DNA from: Marisa cornuarietis
Lineage: Eukaryota; Mollusca; Gastropoda; Architaenioglossa; Ampullariidae
DNA length: 64,000 nucleotides
NCBI GenBank assembly: GCA_004794655.1
Contig: SMMW01000635.1
Location: forward strand, 1,113,001-1,177,000
Reading direction: 5' to 3'
This document shows, one piece after another, positions 1-58,503 of the stretch (positions are counted from its first letter, which is position 1; every line of letters starts with the position of its first letter). Under the pieces are notes generated by a model that had not been told where the DNA came from, did no database searches, and saw only the letters and a program-made list of their open reading frames with translations. The position numbers and the translations under genes were made by a program.

Positions 1-70
1 ACTGTAAATGGCCGCTGTGCAATAACCATATACTAGCGCCTGTTTGTGCGTGGGTGTGCGGGCGTAAATA

Positions 71-95
71 GGTGTGTGTGTGTGTGCGTGCGTGC

Positions 96-162
<67 letters not shown>
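71..162. repeat. (TG)n microsatellite with TGCG interruptions
   Basis: A nearly pure TG run with an inner TGCG block. The rest of 163-1994 shows no gene that can be supported; a 260-base open frame at 1476-1736 is unrecognised. Confidence 0.95.
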
Positions 163-1994
163 GTCTCTCCCTTCCGTTTTTCTCCAACATTGAGCTCACG
201 CCTTCTCTGGATCTCATGTGAGTTTTTTTGTGTGTTTTCGGTCAAATCGCGCACCGGTGTCTCAATATCATGCTTGATTTCCTTTTATGGGGAGCCAGCC
301 AGGGTTGATTGGAAAAGAATGTTTTGTCGCCAGTGGTTGATTTTGAAAGTGCACGATGTAGCCTATCAGAATAATGCGATTCCAAAAAAAGAAAAGTCCG
401 ACGTACGCGAAGGACGACGACCTAACAGTGCGGTGAAACACGCTGGCTGGCTTCTAAGCTGCAAATTGAAGTTTAAAACATGTGATCAATCCAGACCTAG
501 TGGTGGGGTGTAGGGGAAAGGGAAAGTCCTGAATCCGCTTGCCTTAATATGTAAGTGTTTGCATACGGTCTACGATGTAAACATAAAAGCCAGCTACTAT
601 TTCCATCGCGTGCAAGCAGCAGCAAATATTCAATAAGTGACGGGACATCATCGCGAGTATTTCGTGTAGCTGTTTGTGGTTTTAAACAGACAATACTGTG
701 TTTGTTGGTGTTCAAAGGATTCACACAGGCATGATGAACAAGTTGGAAGGGGAAGCTACCAAGCGCTGGGGGACGAAAGCGTTTTTCTCATTCTGCAATG
801 TCTTCTTTTTTTTGCCTTTCAAGTGTTTACATGCGCGTGTGCACTCCATTATGTGCTGATTACATAATATTGATTTTTGCCAAAGGATCCGAAGGCAGAT
901 AGGACAAAAAAAAAACAAAACCGCTCGTGCACGTCCAAAGACTGAGTTGTGCTTTAACGGCACGCAAACCGTTGTTGCAGTAAAGCGAATTGCCACGGGA
1001 CTTTTTTTTTGCTTTGTTTATATATATATATTTGGTTTTGTTTTCTTGTTTATGTTTGTTTTTTTTTTTGTTTTGGAGGGGTGAAATAGACCTTTGCTTT
1101 AGTGCCTGTTATTGGCCATTTCCTCGTTGATCAGTCGCTAATGAGGATTTCGTCGAGGAAATCTCGAGGGCAGAAGAAGCCCCGTGGTAGGCAGATTTCC
1201 TGGCCATCTAACCTCGTTCCCGCTTGTCATTCCCGTGCGGCTGGACGTCTTCAGCCTCCATCTTTCGCGCCAGACGTATCGTCGTCCCATCAGTCGAGTG
1301 CAAGAATGTGGGGATAGTGTTCCTCGTGTGTCCACGTGTGCTCAGCAGTAACGCGGACTACTGGAGAAGATTCGAGGTTTGATGCAGTCTGGAGTTGTCC
1401 TTGCTGCCAAGCTCTTTCATGCAATCGCCGGACGTGATGACAAACTGCGGCAATTTCCGCTGCTAAATGTAGCTGTTGACCGTGCCTCCAAATTACCGAG
1501 TCCCCGCAGTGATCAAGTCGTTTTGCCTGGTCGGCCACGCCTCACCACAATCTAGCCAAATCACATCCACAGAAGGGTCTTCAGCCCATCGGCTGGTGAA
1601 CATACTGTTAGAAACGAGACGCATGCTGAAGGAAGATAACTTTATTGCTGGTTTGAAAAATGACTTTGGAAAATACAGCCGGAGAAAACTAAAGGTTTTG
1701 GCCTGCCTGACTGTGTTGGGGAAGAATATCACATGACAGCTATTCAATAATCGTTTTGTGCAAAGGACAGAGAATCTAAAGACTTGTTTAAGGGTATTGC
1801 GAAAAGGTATTAGTTATTAATCGACTGCAATCTTTGAAGAATGTTATTTATCGTGAACAATATTTAAGTATAATTTAATTCACCAAAATACGAGAAATAC
1901 GATTATATTATCGTCAGCACTGAATCACGAGACAGAATAAAAAGAATTTCACCTTACCTGATGCTGGTTAGCTGGCAGTAGCATCGGAGCTGTG

Positions 1995-2270
1995 TCAGGG
2001 CATTGTGAAATTTGAGAAATATTTCTTGGGTACGTTTTTTTCCCAGTGCTTTAAAATACTCCTTTCATTTTGTTCTTGGCCTGTGAAACAGAAGTAAGAA
2101 ATGCTGGCTTGAATCTGAGCGCAAATGAGGCACAAGAGTGAAATAGCCCCCGGGTCCTGAGCCTCGGCACGTGCCCATGGAATGAGTTTGACGATGTCGA
2201 GCTGACAGCTCGTGGACGCAGACAGAAGAAGGAACAAAAGAAGAAGAACACCGGCGGGCATGGCTTCCAA
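1995..2270 (-). CDS. Candidate first exon of a secreted protein (unrecognised)
   Basis: This minus-strand frame begins MEAMPAGVLLLLFLLLSAST then SCQ, which reads as a strong signal peptide, followed by about 70 ordinary residues. No family is recognised. No clear donor is visible; GGA/GTATTT near 2054 is one possibility. Any further exons would lie to the left, mostly outside the window. A chance Leu-rich frame over CTT repeats is the main alternative. Confidence 0.22.
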   Translation of the reverse strand: MEAMPAGVLLLLFLLLSASTSCQLDIVKLIPWARAEAQDPGAISLLCLICAQIQASISYFCFTGQEQNERSILKHWEKNVPKKYFSNFTMP

Positions 2271-2490
2271 TTTGCGTCAAACTCAGTAATTCTGCTTGGC
2301 GAGGAGGTAACAGTTACAACGCGAAAAGGCTCGTTTGCTTGCTTTTTTTTCGATGCCATTGGCGGTTGTTTGTGCGACCTCGCCGGAAGGGCACGTTACG
2401 CTCCCAGAATCCCTCCTTTTTCTTGCTGGACGCTTTCGTCAGTTAGGTAAACGATTTATTTCTCATTATTCCATGCCTCTTTTCCCCCTC

Positions 2491-2568
2491 TGTCTGTCTG
2501 TCTGTCTGTTTGTATGTTGCTCCCTCTCTCTCATTTGAAGACGTTGTGCAACAGCGATAGCAATAAAG

Positions 2569-2644
<76 letters not shown>

Positions 2645-2690
2645 GCTCCCTCATTTGAAGACGTTGTGCAACAGCGATAATAATAAAGTG
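2491..2690. repeat. (TCTG)n array flanked by a 46-52 bp direct repeat
   Basis: The (TCTG)18 run at 2571-2643 lies between two copies of a GCTCCCTC...AACAGCGATA..AATAAAGTG unit (2519-2570 and 2645-2690) that differ by a 6-base TCTCTC insertion and two substitutions. A shorter TCTG run (2491-2509) precedes the first copy. Confidence 0.9.
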
Positions 2691-2750
2691 TATTTATTTA
2701 GCGCCATATTCCGGTTCTATGGGCAAGTTTATGGCGCTTTACAGAAAAAG
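2680..2750 (-). mobile_element. LINE/SINE 3'-end fragment
   Basis: Read on the minus strand: GTAAAGCGCC...TGGCGCTAAATAAATACAC then TTTATTATTA. This is the terminal hairpin and short-repeat tail typical of L2/CR1-type elements. Only the 3' end remains. Confidence 0.5.
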
Positions 2751-2844
2751 GCACACACGCAAGCATACAGGGTCGCAACATGACATATAAAAAGTGTTCT
2801 ATATAGAATGCCAAATGAAATGAAAGTTTTATGTAGCCAGAAGT

Positions 2845-3116
2845 AGGGGAAGCAGATGGCCGAGTGGTTAGAGCGCTGGCGTCCGAACCGAGAGCGCGAT
2901 GGTTCAATTCCCGATAAGCGCTGCATACTTCCCCATGTCGACCCAGCTGACGGGAATGGATACCTGACTCCATAGAGAGTTGGTGAAGGTAAGGCAGAGA
3001 GGGAGAGGAGATTGGCACCACCCTCGTGTAAAAGCTGGCCCCGAGAAAAGTGGGGTCTCTTACACCTCACTCCCCAACGACCTGAAAAGGTTATGGGATG
3101 ATCTTTACCTTTTTTT
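2845..3116 (+). mobile_element. tRNA-derived SINE, family 1, copy 1
   Basis: The head is tRNA-like (Leu/Ser type): box A TGGCCGAGTGGTTAGAGC, box B GGTTCAATTCC. The body ends GATCTTTACC followed by a T run. A perfect 10-bp target-site duplication, AGCCAGAAGT, flanks it (2835-2844 and 3117-3126). A full-length relative lies at 14026-14288. It is not a functional tRNA gene, since no 3' acceptor half follows. Confidence 0.92.
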
Positions 3117-3946
3117 AGCCAGAAGTTGTTCCCAGCTTGCACATTCATTTGAAAAACTGTAATCCAGGCGCAAATCTAGACACTTTCATGTATAGTTTTA
3201 ATGTGGTGGTCTGTGATAACAGCAGATCAATATATCACTGAAAATAGTGTTTGGCCATATCATGGTAATACTCAAAACATGATGTCATTCCAAGGAACAT
3301 GAAGCATTTAGAAGGCAGCCGGCATCCAGGTCTGCCACACCAGGTCTGTCAGCTCGAAATTTTCACCAAAGTTCGACGTTTATGAATTCAACGATTTGTT
3401 GCTGCTGCTGCTGCTGCTGCTGGTGTCTGATTAATTTATGAAAACAGCTTTTGCTGTTTGCTACAAAACACTGTTAGCGCAGCAAGGCAGAGATTAAAAA
3501 AGTATATACCTCTGTGAGAGAATAAAAGATGGCACTGACCGAGATTTCCCTTCAGGAAGTCCCAAAAAAAATCATCAGTTTAGCCAGCATTAAAGTCTTT
3601 TCTTGATGATGACTGTGTGCCGCTCTTCTTTTTTTAACCAGCCTCGAGGTCAGTTCTAAATTGCTCACCAGACTTTGCCTCCAGGCCCCCCGTGCTAGCA
3701 TTTGCTTTCAAATAGAAAGAAGATTAACACAAAATTTTTCAAAAGTGCCCATCTAAGAAGAGCAATGAAAAGAAGGAAATGGGATCGATGGGGGAAGAAG
3801 CAGGAAAGGGAAGGAAAAATCAGATCCGTGCGAGAACAGCCTGCTGGATGTCAGGCCAGCTGTCGATTGCTCGCATTCTTCAGTTTGGTGCCAGTTGGAA
3901 GGTCACTAATGAGTAATCTGTGCAGTCTTTTATTGTCTGTTTGTCA

Positions 3947-3948
<2 letters not shown>

Positions 3949-3999
<51 letters not shown>
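3949..3999. repeat. (TG)n(AG)n compound microsatellite
   Basis: A TG run passes directly into an AG run. A (GCT)7 run lies nearby at 3399-3423. Confidence 0.93.
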
Positions 4000-4430
4000 G
4001 TGCGCGTGACCTGCTACAACTGTTACTGCTATTACCTTATTACTACTATTATTTTCTTCAAACCATGTCTCCAAATTAGGCTTAGTTCTGGTCAAGGTAC
4101 AAATTTGTTTCCATGCTATCCACAAGCTCAAGCAGCTCTTTCCAATCCTAACGGTTCATTATGCTTTGTTGCGAAGGCTAGCTTCATATTGCTCCGTGCA
4201 GGAGCAGGCCTGCAACTCTGACCATTCAAACTTAATTCCTTTCCAACGCGTTTATATCAACGTTCCGTGTGTGTAATTGTAATGACAATCACAATTACCT
4301 ATAGCAATAACAATACAATAAAACCCGTGGTCATCCAAAATGATTAGTTCTCGCCATTAACTTTTGAAGACAAAAACCACTTATCCCCCATCTCCCCTCC
4401 CCCAAAAAATAGCTTACACGGAAAAAAACT

Positions 4431-4431
<1 letters not shown>

Positions 4432-4494
<63 letters not shown>

Positions 4495-4501
4495 ACACAC
4501 A
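4432..4501. repeat. (CA)n microsatellite
   Basis: A nearly pure CA run. It lies just before the candidate exon at 4525. Confidence 0.95.
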
Positions 4502-4524
4502 CTGGCGCCAGTCAGAGGTGACAT

Positions 4525-4656
4525 GTCCGCCAAGTTTTCCCAGACTATCGTCGAATTGATTCTGGACACGAAGGGCGACAGAGCGCTGACGTCAGAGGAA
4601 GACGAGCTGCGATGTCCTGTGAAACCTTCCCATGTCCCCGCCATCGAGTTAAGGTA
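4525..4656 (+). CDS. Candidate isolated coding exon (unrecognised)
   Basis: An ATG 24 bases after the end of a CA microsatellite opens a 44-codon frame starting MSAKFSQTIVELILDTKGDR, rich in charged residues, and ends at a good donor (GTTAAG/GTAAGC, phase 2). The frame stops right after the donor. Composition looks coding, but no partner exon is found nearby. It could be a first exon of another gene or an alternative start. Confidence 0.28.
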
Positions 4657-5106
4657 AGCCTGTCTCCTCTTAATTAGATTCCTTCTCGTTGACCGCTTCA
4701 CGAGGAGTCATCTGTTCCTATTTTTATTCGTAACCAAAAACATTTCTGTCGGTTTAACTTTCCATTTTTTGTTTTGTTTTGTTTTGTGCCTTCCTTTGCA
4801 CGTGTGATGGGATCTTTCGCGAACGCTCTCCTCGCAAGGTTTCATGTCAGCTGGGAGTTATTTATAGGTTCACACGTTAAAGGCTCAACATCCTACTTCC
4901 AACGCACTCATCAACACAGTCCATGTCGACTCACTCAAACATCTAACACTATTATACTCTTTCACAATATAGTGAGAAGTATGACTAGAAGAATGTTCGG
5001 GAATAAAACAATAGAAGCGGAGAAGGAAAAGAGACATGAAACGTGGAGACGGACAGGACGATTTCGTCCCTGTCTTTCATCATTTCTTTCAGTCTTGTAA
5101 CATTAA

Positions 5107-5384
5107 AGGTCTGTTACAGTGCAAAACTTTGTATTTCTTATTACTTGGCAGAAATCGGGACAGATTTACTATTTCCTTAAACCTGGGTGTTTTGTTATCA
5201 GGGCTTTAACTAGTCAGAGAACTTGGATTCAATAGATGTAATTAATAAGGCGTATGTGAGGAGAAACAAACTTGACTTCTTCCTGCGACTATGGCCAATA
5301 GAAGAAATGAATTATTTGCCCAAATTTGGGAAACTAGGACCTATTAGATTAGTAACTTAAACTGTTTTTCACCCTGCTAGACCT
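5107..5384. mobile_element. TTAA-flanked MITE
   Basis: A 278-bp element begins AGGTCTGTTACAGTGCAAAAC and ends with the imperfect complement GTTTTTCACCCTGCTAGACCT; TTAA flanks both sides (5103-5106 and 5385-5388). TTAA duplications are the mark of piggyBac-type transposition. It has no coding capacity. A similar left end occurs at 18932-18960. Confidence 0.62.
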
Positions 5385-7068
5385 TTAAAGCCTTTGTAGC
5401 ACACGCTGAACCTTTATCCCTACTCTCCCGTGAAACGGAAAACTTTTGTAGACAGACTTAAAACAAAATCTTCACAGAGATTTAGGGCTGAGTCGAAGAT
5501 TTCCCGAGATCACTCCCTTCGACCAACGGGCCCAGGATTTCTGCCCACTCATGTTATTAAGTTTGTCATCTGACTTTCACACGCTTGTACTACTTCAATG
5601 TTCTTTCTGACAGTGTATAGGCCCTGCATGTATAAACGTATTGCAGGTATTTACAAGTCATGTACCAATGGAGAAAAAAGAGAAAATATTCATCCTCGCA
5701 AGTTGATGGCTGGCAGGAAAAAAACGAACGTTTCTGAACCAGTTTGAAGGCTTTGGAATTTTCTTTCCAAGTTTTATTTCAAATAATACAATTAAGGTAA
5801 CTTTCTTTTGAGATCTGCACTATGGAAGTTTTCGAGCGAAACTAAAAGCTTTTAAATCCATGCCGACCGGCAGTATTCAATCATTTGTAAACACTTCTTC
5901 TTTCCACTTTTGTTCAATTTACCGTGTTACCTCTGCGAAAGAACGCAAAATATTGAGCTGAATAGTATCGCATACTCTTACAGTCACTCCCTCTCTCTCT
6001 TTTTCACACACACCACGCAAGCACACACGCACGCATGCATCGCTGGTAGATAATTTTTGTTATATGAAAACTTTTGCACAAAAGAGTGGCGGGCTTTTTA
6101 TTATTTCAAGGAGGGAGGTATACACCTTTCCCTTGAGAATTCGGAGAAGAGGACGTATTGATCTGAAGCTCAGATGAAGCTAGTATTTTTATGTCCAATA
6201 AAACCTACAGAGCTGCTGCCAGCGACATGGGCTAGTACTCTTGAAAACCGCAGCCCGTCGCTTGAACAGTTCTTTTGGCTCCAGAACACTTCCTCCCCCT
6301 CCCCTCCCCCCCCCATCGCTCCTCCTTCCCACCCGACTGTTCCTTTCTTCGTTGGAGAAGGATGCCGGGAACACATTAGAAAAGGCTTTCAATTTAGGAC
6401 TGGCAATTAGTTCAGCAGTAAAGAACCATGAATATATTCCTGTTCTGTGAGCTGTTGATCATTCGTTGCTTCCGACAAGCGATTGGGGAAAACACTCACA
6501 TCTACATGGCGTAGGTTTTTTTTATTAAGTTTGCTATTGATCGTACTCGCCAACATTCTAATCTATTGATTGGATGCTTTGTACTGCCACTCAAGTGTAT
6601 AGTTACTCGTCCTATTTTCTTTCTTTCCTTCCTCATTGTGTCTCTCTATCATAAGAGGTTTGGTGGATCTTTGTAAAAATTTGTCATCTAAATTGTCTTT
6701 GCGCTTAAATGATCTTATCGTGCTTTCAATAGCATTTTATGATAAATTTCTCTTTTCGAAACTTAGTCGTACTTCTGCCATTATTAGGGTCTAGTTGATT
6801 TGGAAATAAATGAAAAAGTCAGTGAGTTATATTCAAAATGTTAGTACATTTTACCGGGAAACCCTCTTTAATTCTCTAGGAATATTCTTCCGTTATGCTT
6901 GTCACTGTAAAAAGATTTTGAACGAACACCAAACAGAATATCACCACCACCACCTCCCCTTTACACGACACTACAGCTGCTTCATTCAAGTCATGATGCA
7001 AAATCAGATAAATATTGTAGAATTTCTCTACTCTGACATCATCATATTTTTCCCGTAACAGATATTAA

Positions 7069-7566
7069 CATTGTGACAGGGATGAAACAGAATTACACTT
7101 GATGTTTATATGCCCCAAATATAATGAACTCCACACATTGTTTATCTCCTTTAAATATTTCAAGCATCCCTCTCAATTTCGTCTGTCGCCATTATTTGCA
7201 ACCACTTCTCAACACATACTAAGTAATGTTGCCTGTTTTCTGTATAATACCCTGAAAATTAGAGATCGCGCTTAAACTTTTGTTGCTGTAAGTGTAACAT
7301 CAGTAACTGGTAATGTTTTAGTATACATGTCCTGTCATATACTGTAATGTTTCAGTGTTATGTACTGTAATATTTTAGTATACATGGGCTGTAATGTTTT
7401 GAGATGAACAAAGTAACTTGATACCAGTAAATGTAAATTCTTTTATCTATTATGCATGAATTTACTTGCTCTGTGGTTGTAAATATATTTAATCTCCTGT
7501 ACCTGTATGGGCGCCAGCTTAGTCGAATAAAGAATATTGCCATTGTCATTGTCATTGTCATTGTCC
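7069..7566 (+). mobile_element. LINE C-terminus and 3' end with hexanucleotide tail
   Basis: An uninterrupted 67-codon frame (7072-7275, ending in a stop) reads DETELHLMFICPKYNELHTL then FISF, the Cys-containing C-terminal segment of LINE reverse-transcriptase proteins (D-E-x-H-x-L-x-x-C-P). A 3' UTR follows and ends with AATAAAGAATATTG and a (CATTGT)n tail at 7539-7566, the expected simple-repeat terminus. Confidence 0.7.
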
Positions 7567-8150
7567 CGTAACAGATAAAGTGATTCATTTCTTAGATGGA
7601 GCATGTAAAACCATGATCATAGTGATGGTCACGATGATAAAATATTCTTTAAAGCACCTTGTTAAGCCCACATCTCGACTGCCAAATATTTCAATATATC
7701 CATAATATAAATTGAACGTTTTTCTACTCGTGAGATTTTAAGAAAATTAATTGTTTACATTATCAACTGACTCAAAAAGCAGCCGATTTGTTTTGGATGG
7801 TTTTGCGTTTGTTGTTTTTGTTGGTTTGTTTCAGATGGTGAATGCTTTTGGGGGGAATTTTTCTACTTTTACAGTGTAAAAGTTATTTCAGAATCTGTTG
7901 GATATTCTTGCAATAGGAAAGCAGTCAAGAAAATCTCTCTCCCTATTTTGTGCGTCTGCACTCGATCAGCCTGTAACACCTGCAAGCAGGTTAACAGTGA
8001 TTTTAGAGACTGTTTGTAATTTGCTTGCAACAGAGAGATTTTCCAGCAAAGCCCCTTTTCATGTCGTGTGTCCTTCCTCCCTCCCTCCCCTCCCCCAAAC
8101 CTCGATCAGCAAGTGCGAACTGCACGTGCTGCCCGGGGAAAGATAAGGCT

Positions 8151-8721
8151 GGCCGACAACAGACAGGAAAGAAGTTTACTTCGCGCAGAGTGCGTGCATT
8201 GCACGCGGCGGTCCTCCTTCCCTCCCCTCCCCTCCCCTCCCAGCTATTTCGTCAGAGATGGCGGTGAACGGCGTTAGCGTCAGCGACAGCGACAGCAGGA
8301 CCTACATCCAGCATGGTCGCAACAACCGGCCGTTGGAGTCAGTGACAGAAACGTGGGGGTAGCTCCCGGCGCTGTCTCCTTTCGAACCGAACTCACGCAG
8401 GCGCGCGAGGGAATCAGCTTGGGAGGAACTGGCCGGCCTGCCACACCGATGCTCCGTTACTGATGTTTCACACACACGACGGCTTTCTCAGAGGAGAGGT
8501 GGCGAGAGCTATCCAGCCTCTGACCTGGCCTTTCAAAACCTTGCCACACAATGGACATTGGTCTGACTTGCGAAAAAGTCGTCTCTGGGACTGGAAACTG
8601 CAATCACTCGTGGATTAATAAACTTTAAAAGCGTAAGACCATTCTCACAAACCTTCCCGAGTCACCCAAGACAACTGCTGTCTTGGTTGTGGTCTGTTGT
8701 CTAAGTTCGGCTGTTGGCAGT
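8151..8721 (+). promoter_or_regulatory. Probable promoter and 5' UTR region of the DOMON gene
   Basis: The stretch before exon 1 is much richer in GC and CpG than the DNA on either side (repeated CCCCTCC at 8219-8240, GCGACAGCGACAGC near 8281). No TATA box is obvious. The transcription start cannot be fixed from sequence, and an upstream non-coding exon is possible. Confidence 0.35.
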
Positions 8722-55386
<46,665 letters not shown>

Positions 55387-56757
55387 GCCCACAAAATATT
55401 GAAGTCAGCAGACGGTCAGTGTCTGATGCTGCGAAACCTCGTTAGACTTTTGACTTTTTATTTCCTTCTTTTTACCTTATTCTTCCACGCTTTGAAGATG
55501 GGTACTACAAAACCGTGCCCGCTTTCGAAATCGAAATAAGAAATATTTACTTTTTTGTGATTTTGATTATTTTGAATGTGTGTGGTACTGACTGGCCTGC
55601 GTAAGCGTATGAAAGCTAGTCTTCTCTCTGTCTGTCAGTATGCGTGCTTGCCTCTGCCCTCCTTCTTACTCCTTCCCCTTCTCTCTCTCTCTCTATCAAT
55701 GGTGCGTGCGCGTGTTCTAATCAGATGGGTCTGGATCTTTGTGGCTGGTTCATATTCAAGATGAGTCGTGATCCTTTCCTTGATCCTTGCCCTTCTCTTG
55801 TTTTTATATATCTTATGTAAGATTGTGGGTGTATAATTCTCCTGACGGGAGATAATGGCTGTATGTCGTAAGTCACTTTACTGCATTTGAAATCGATTTG
55901 TACCGAAGTTTTTACTTCTACTATAAAGACTTTTAAGCTTTTGTATATGCCATCAACTTTTCACCTCCGAATGATATCATCGGTGACCAGATGTTTGTGT
56001 TTTCGAAGCTAAACAAAATTGTGCTTAATTATATGACACTTGTCTAAGCGCCTCTTTGCCTCCCCGTAACTGTGCAAACAAACATCTAAAGCTACTTTTT
56101 TGGCTTGTAAAAAATATGTCATTTTATTCTATTATCCAAAAATAATTTTTTCCGCGGATATGAAAGAACGCGTAATGTTTTACATAATGTATTTGTCACA
56201 TGCCTGATGGACAGATTTTTTATCGGTCTCGTCGTGTGTCTGTATATATCAGACTGTCTATAAGTCAGATTGCCTTCCTACTTATCGATTAGCCATACTA
56301 TCTTGATCACGAAGTTAATATGACTCCGTGGTCAGATTGTCTGCCTGAAGGCGTTATTCATGAAGCTCAAGTAAGCCGTTCCTCGGGGATAAAATGAGAG
56401 CAAAGAAAAGCTTTTTCTCTTGGTAGTTACGACATACTGTCCACAGCCCGCGGATATTTTTTTTAAATGTTACTTTACCCCAGCGAATCTTAACTAAGAT
56501 CTCGGGGGTAAGGCCTCGATTTATCCGTTTCTCTCCGGGACAACGATTTACCCTCACTTCATGAATACCGCACCTGTTGGTGAGCTTCCTAAGGTTCTCT
56601 ATCGCTTCTTGTAGTGACCTAAAAGAAAAACAAAACAAAACAAAAAAACATACGTGGTTTTGATGGCTCGGATCTTACACCTTGACCCTTAATGGATGGC
56701 ACTGCCATAACGCAGCCTTAATTGCTGAGTCGGTGTTCCCTCTGCGTGTGGCATTTC

Positions 56758-56880
56758 TATGAGTGAGTGAGTGAGTGAGTGAGTGAGTGAGTGAGTGAGT
56801 GAGTGAGTGAGTGAGTGAGTGAGTGAGTGAGTGAGTGAGTGAGTGAGTGAGTGAGTGAGTGAGTGAGTGAGTGAGTGAGT
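56758..56880. repeat. (GAGT)n microsatellite
   Basis: Pure run of about 30 units in the presumed 3' UTR of the DOMON gene or just after it. Confidence 0.95.
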
Positions 56881-57609
56881 GTGCGGGATATATTCTCTCT
56901 TGCATACTTGTCTCAAAAAATACACTTTCATCACTGTTTTTAGACGGTCATTGACTGTCTACATTGTTTCCGAACACTTGTGAGCTTCGTCAATCGACTT
57001 TGTAAAACTCTTTCTTGTAATCTTCTAGGATATTTCTAATGTACATTTTTATTATACAGTCCCATGCTGTTTTTTTCAATATTGTCTTCTTGGTGTATAC
57101 TTTGTGGATGCCGATTTGCCAGTTCTGAATGTTTCATCGAATGTAACGCTTAAAAATACATTTTTACCTGTACAGCGATGCTACGAAATATTGTTATTTT
57201 TTTTTGTTTTTACGAGATAATCTTCAAGTGCTTGTGCTTGTACTTGTAACTGTCGAAGAGATGAAAGACAATAATACTTACAATTCTATGTCTGGGTATT
57301 CTACATTTCAAGAAATCAGTGTACAAACGTCTCATCTTCTAGCATCTTTTTCATACTGCCATCTTATCTAGCATCTTCTCTGCTAACCAAGATCTGTATT
57401 TTCCTCCTTTTAATGTATGCTAATTGTAATGGAATGTGCTACTTTTAATGTTGACTTCTAAGATGCTTCCATTTTACGAGTATTGGGGCTTGGGTATTAA
57501 AAACAAACAAAAAAGGGTGTATTACAAAAATCAGCAGATGTTGAGAAACGATTCTGTCTCCGAAGAACGAAAATGTTCATGTGTCAAAAATTAAATGTTT
57601 TAATACTCC

Positions 57610-57615
57610 AATAAA
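57610..57615 (+). terminator. Candidate polyadenylation signal of the DOMON gene
   Basis: AATAAA followed by a GTTGTGTT stretch. It would give a 3' UTR of about 2.2 kb after the stop at 55386. An earlier non-canonical signal is possible. Confidence 0.3.
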
Positions 57616-57999
57616 TTGTTGTGTTATAATTATATAACTTGTTGGCAATATTTTAAGACTTTATTTTCTCAAAATATTAACTCAAACAACATTCACTCAT
57701 CGCCGAACGATTTGTCCTCGTGTACGGGAGGTGTGTGTATTGTAGCAGTAGTACGCGTATATCAGTAGAAATGATAATGTACATTTTTGTAGCACTCTCC
57801 AATAACAAGATGGTCATGCTCTGAACACTAATCCAATACAAAACAACATCGACGGTATTGAACAACGGTAAATGGTTTATAACAATGACAGTACTGAAAC
57901 GTACGAGGGGATGTATACGTGTGTGTGTGTGTGCGCGCGCGGGGGGGGGGGAGGATTTTTAGTTACTTTTGTTGTATTTACCTGTGGCATGCATGCATA

Positions 58000-58034
<35 letters not shown>

Positions 58035-58270
58035 CGCATGTGTGTATGTATCTATGTGTGCGTTGGTATCTACTTAATTTTGCGGGCATGTATGCGAATG
58101 TTACTTGAAAATATTCAGTACACCTCTGTACAAATATACCTGTTCGCAGACAATTTCTCAAACGACATACTGATTGGTAAGGAAAACATTCCAAAAGCAT
58201 CATTCCGAAAATCGGTGCCAACTGTCAAACTACGTATAGTATGTCACACCGTCACGACCGCGTTGGGAAG

Positions 58271-58481
58271 AAGGGGTGTAGGGGTTAAAACTCTCGCTTG
58301 TCATCACTGCAGTGAAAGGCCTGAGGGTATTTCGAACATTCTGTGTACGTGACACATGTCTGGCCGTCGGGAGCTTTCTTGTGGTACTCCGGTTCCAGCC
58401 TCATCCCTCTCCCCTCATATATACTAGTGCGAAATCAGCTCTAGCTGGAAACACGTTCTCGCCAGAATAACCAACCAGCCT
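58271..58481 (+). mobile_element. SINE family 3, diverged copy
   Basis: The head GGGGTGTAGGGGTTAAAACT CTCGCTTG and the tail block CTAGTGCGAAATCAGCTC...AATAACCAACCAGCC follow the same order as the other copies, with more changes. Confidence 0.7.
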
Positions 58482-58503
58482 ACCAATTGACATATAGCGG
58501 ATT

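Noticed and set aside
46..513. 155-codon frame at the left edge
   Set aside because: Its first third is a TG microsatellite translated as Val-Cys repeats and the rest has no motif or splice logic.
2860..2935. tRNA gene (Leu/Ser type)
   Set aside because: Only the box A and box B half is present, followed by a SINE body; the same structure recurs at 14026 with target duplications.
56690..56755. Further copy of SINE family 2
   Set aside because: Two short blocks resemble the family (AGCCTTAATTGCTGAGTCGG and TGCGTGTGGCAT) but in the wrong order, so the match is too weak to call.
56675..56934. Leu-Thr-His-Ser repeat protein
   Set aside because: Translation of the (GAGT)n array on the minus strand.
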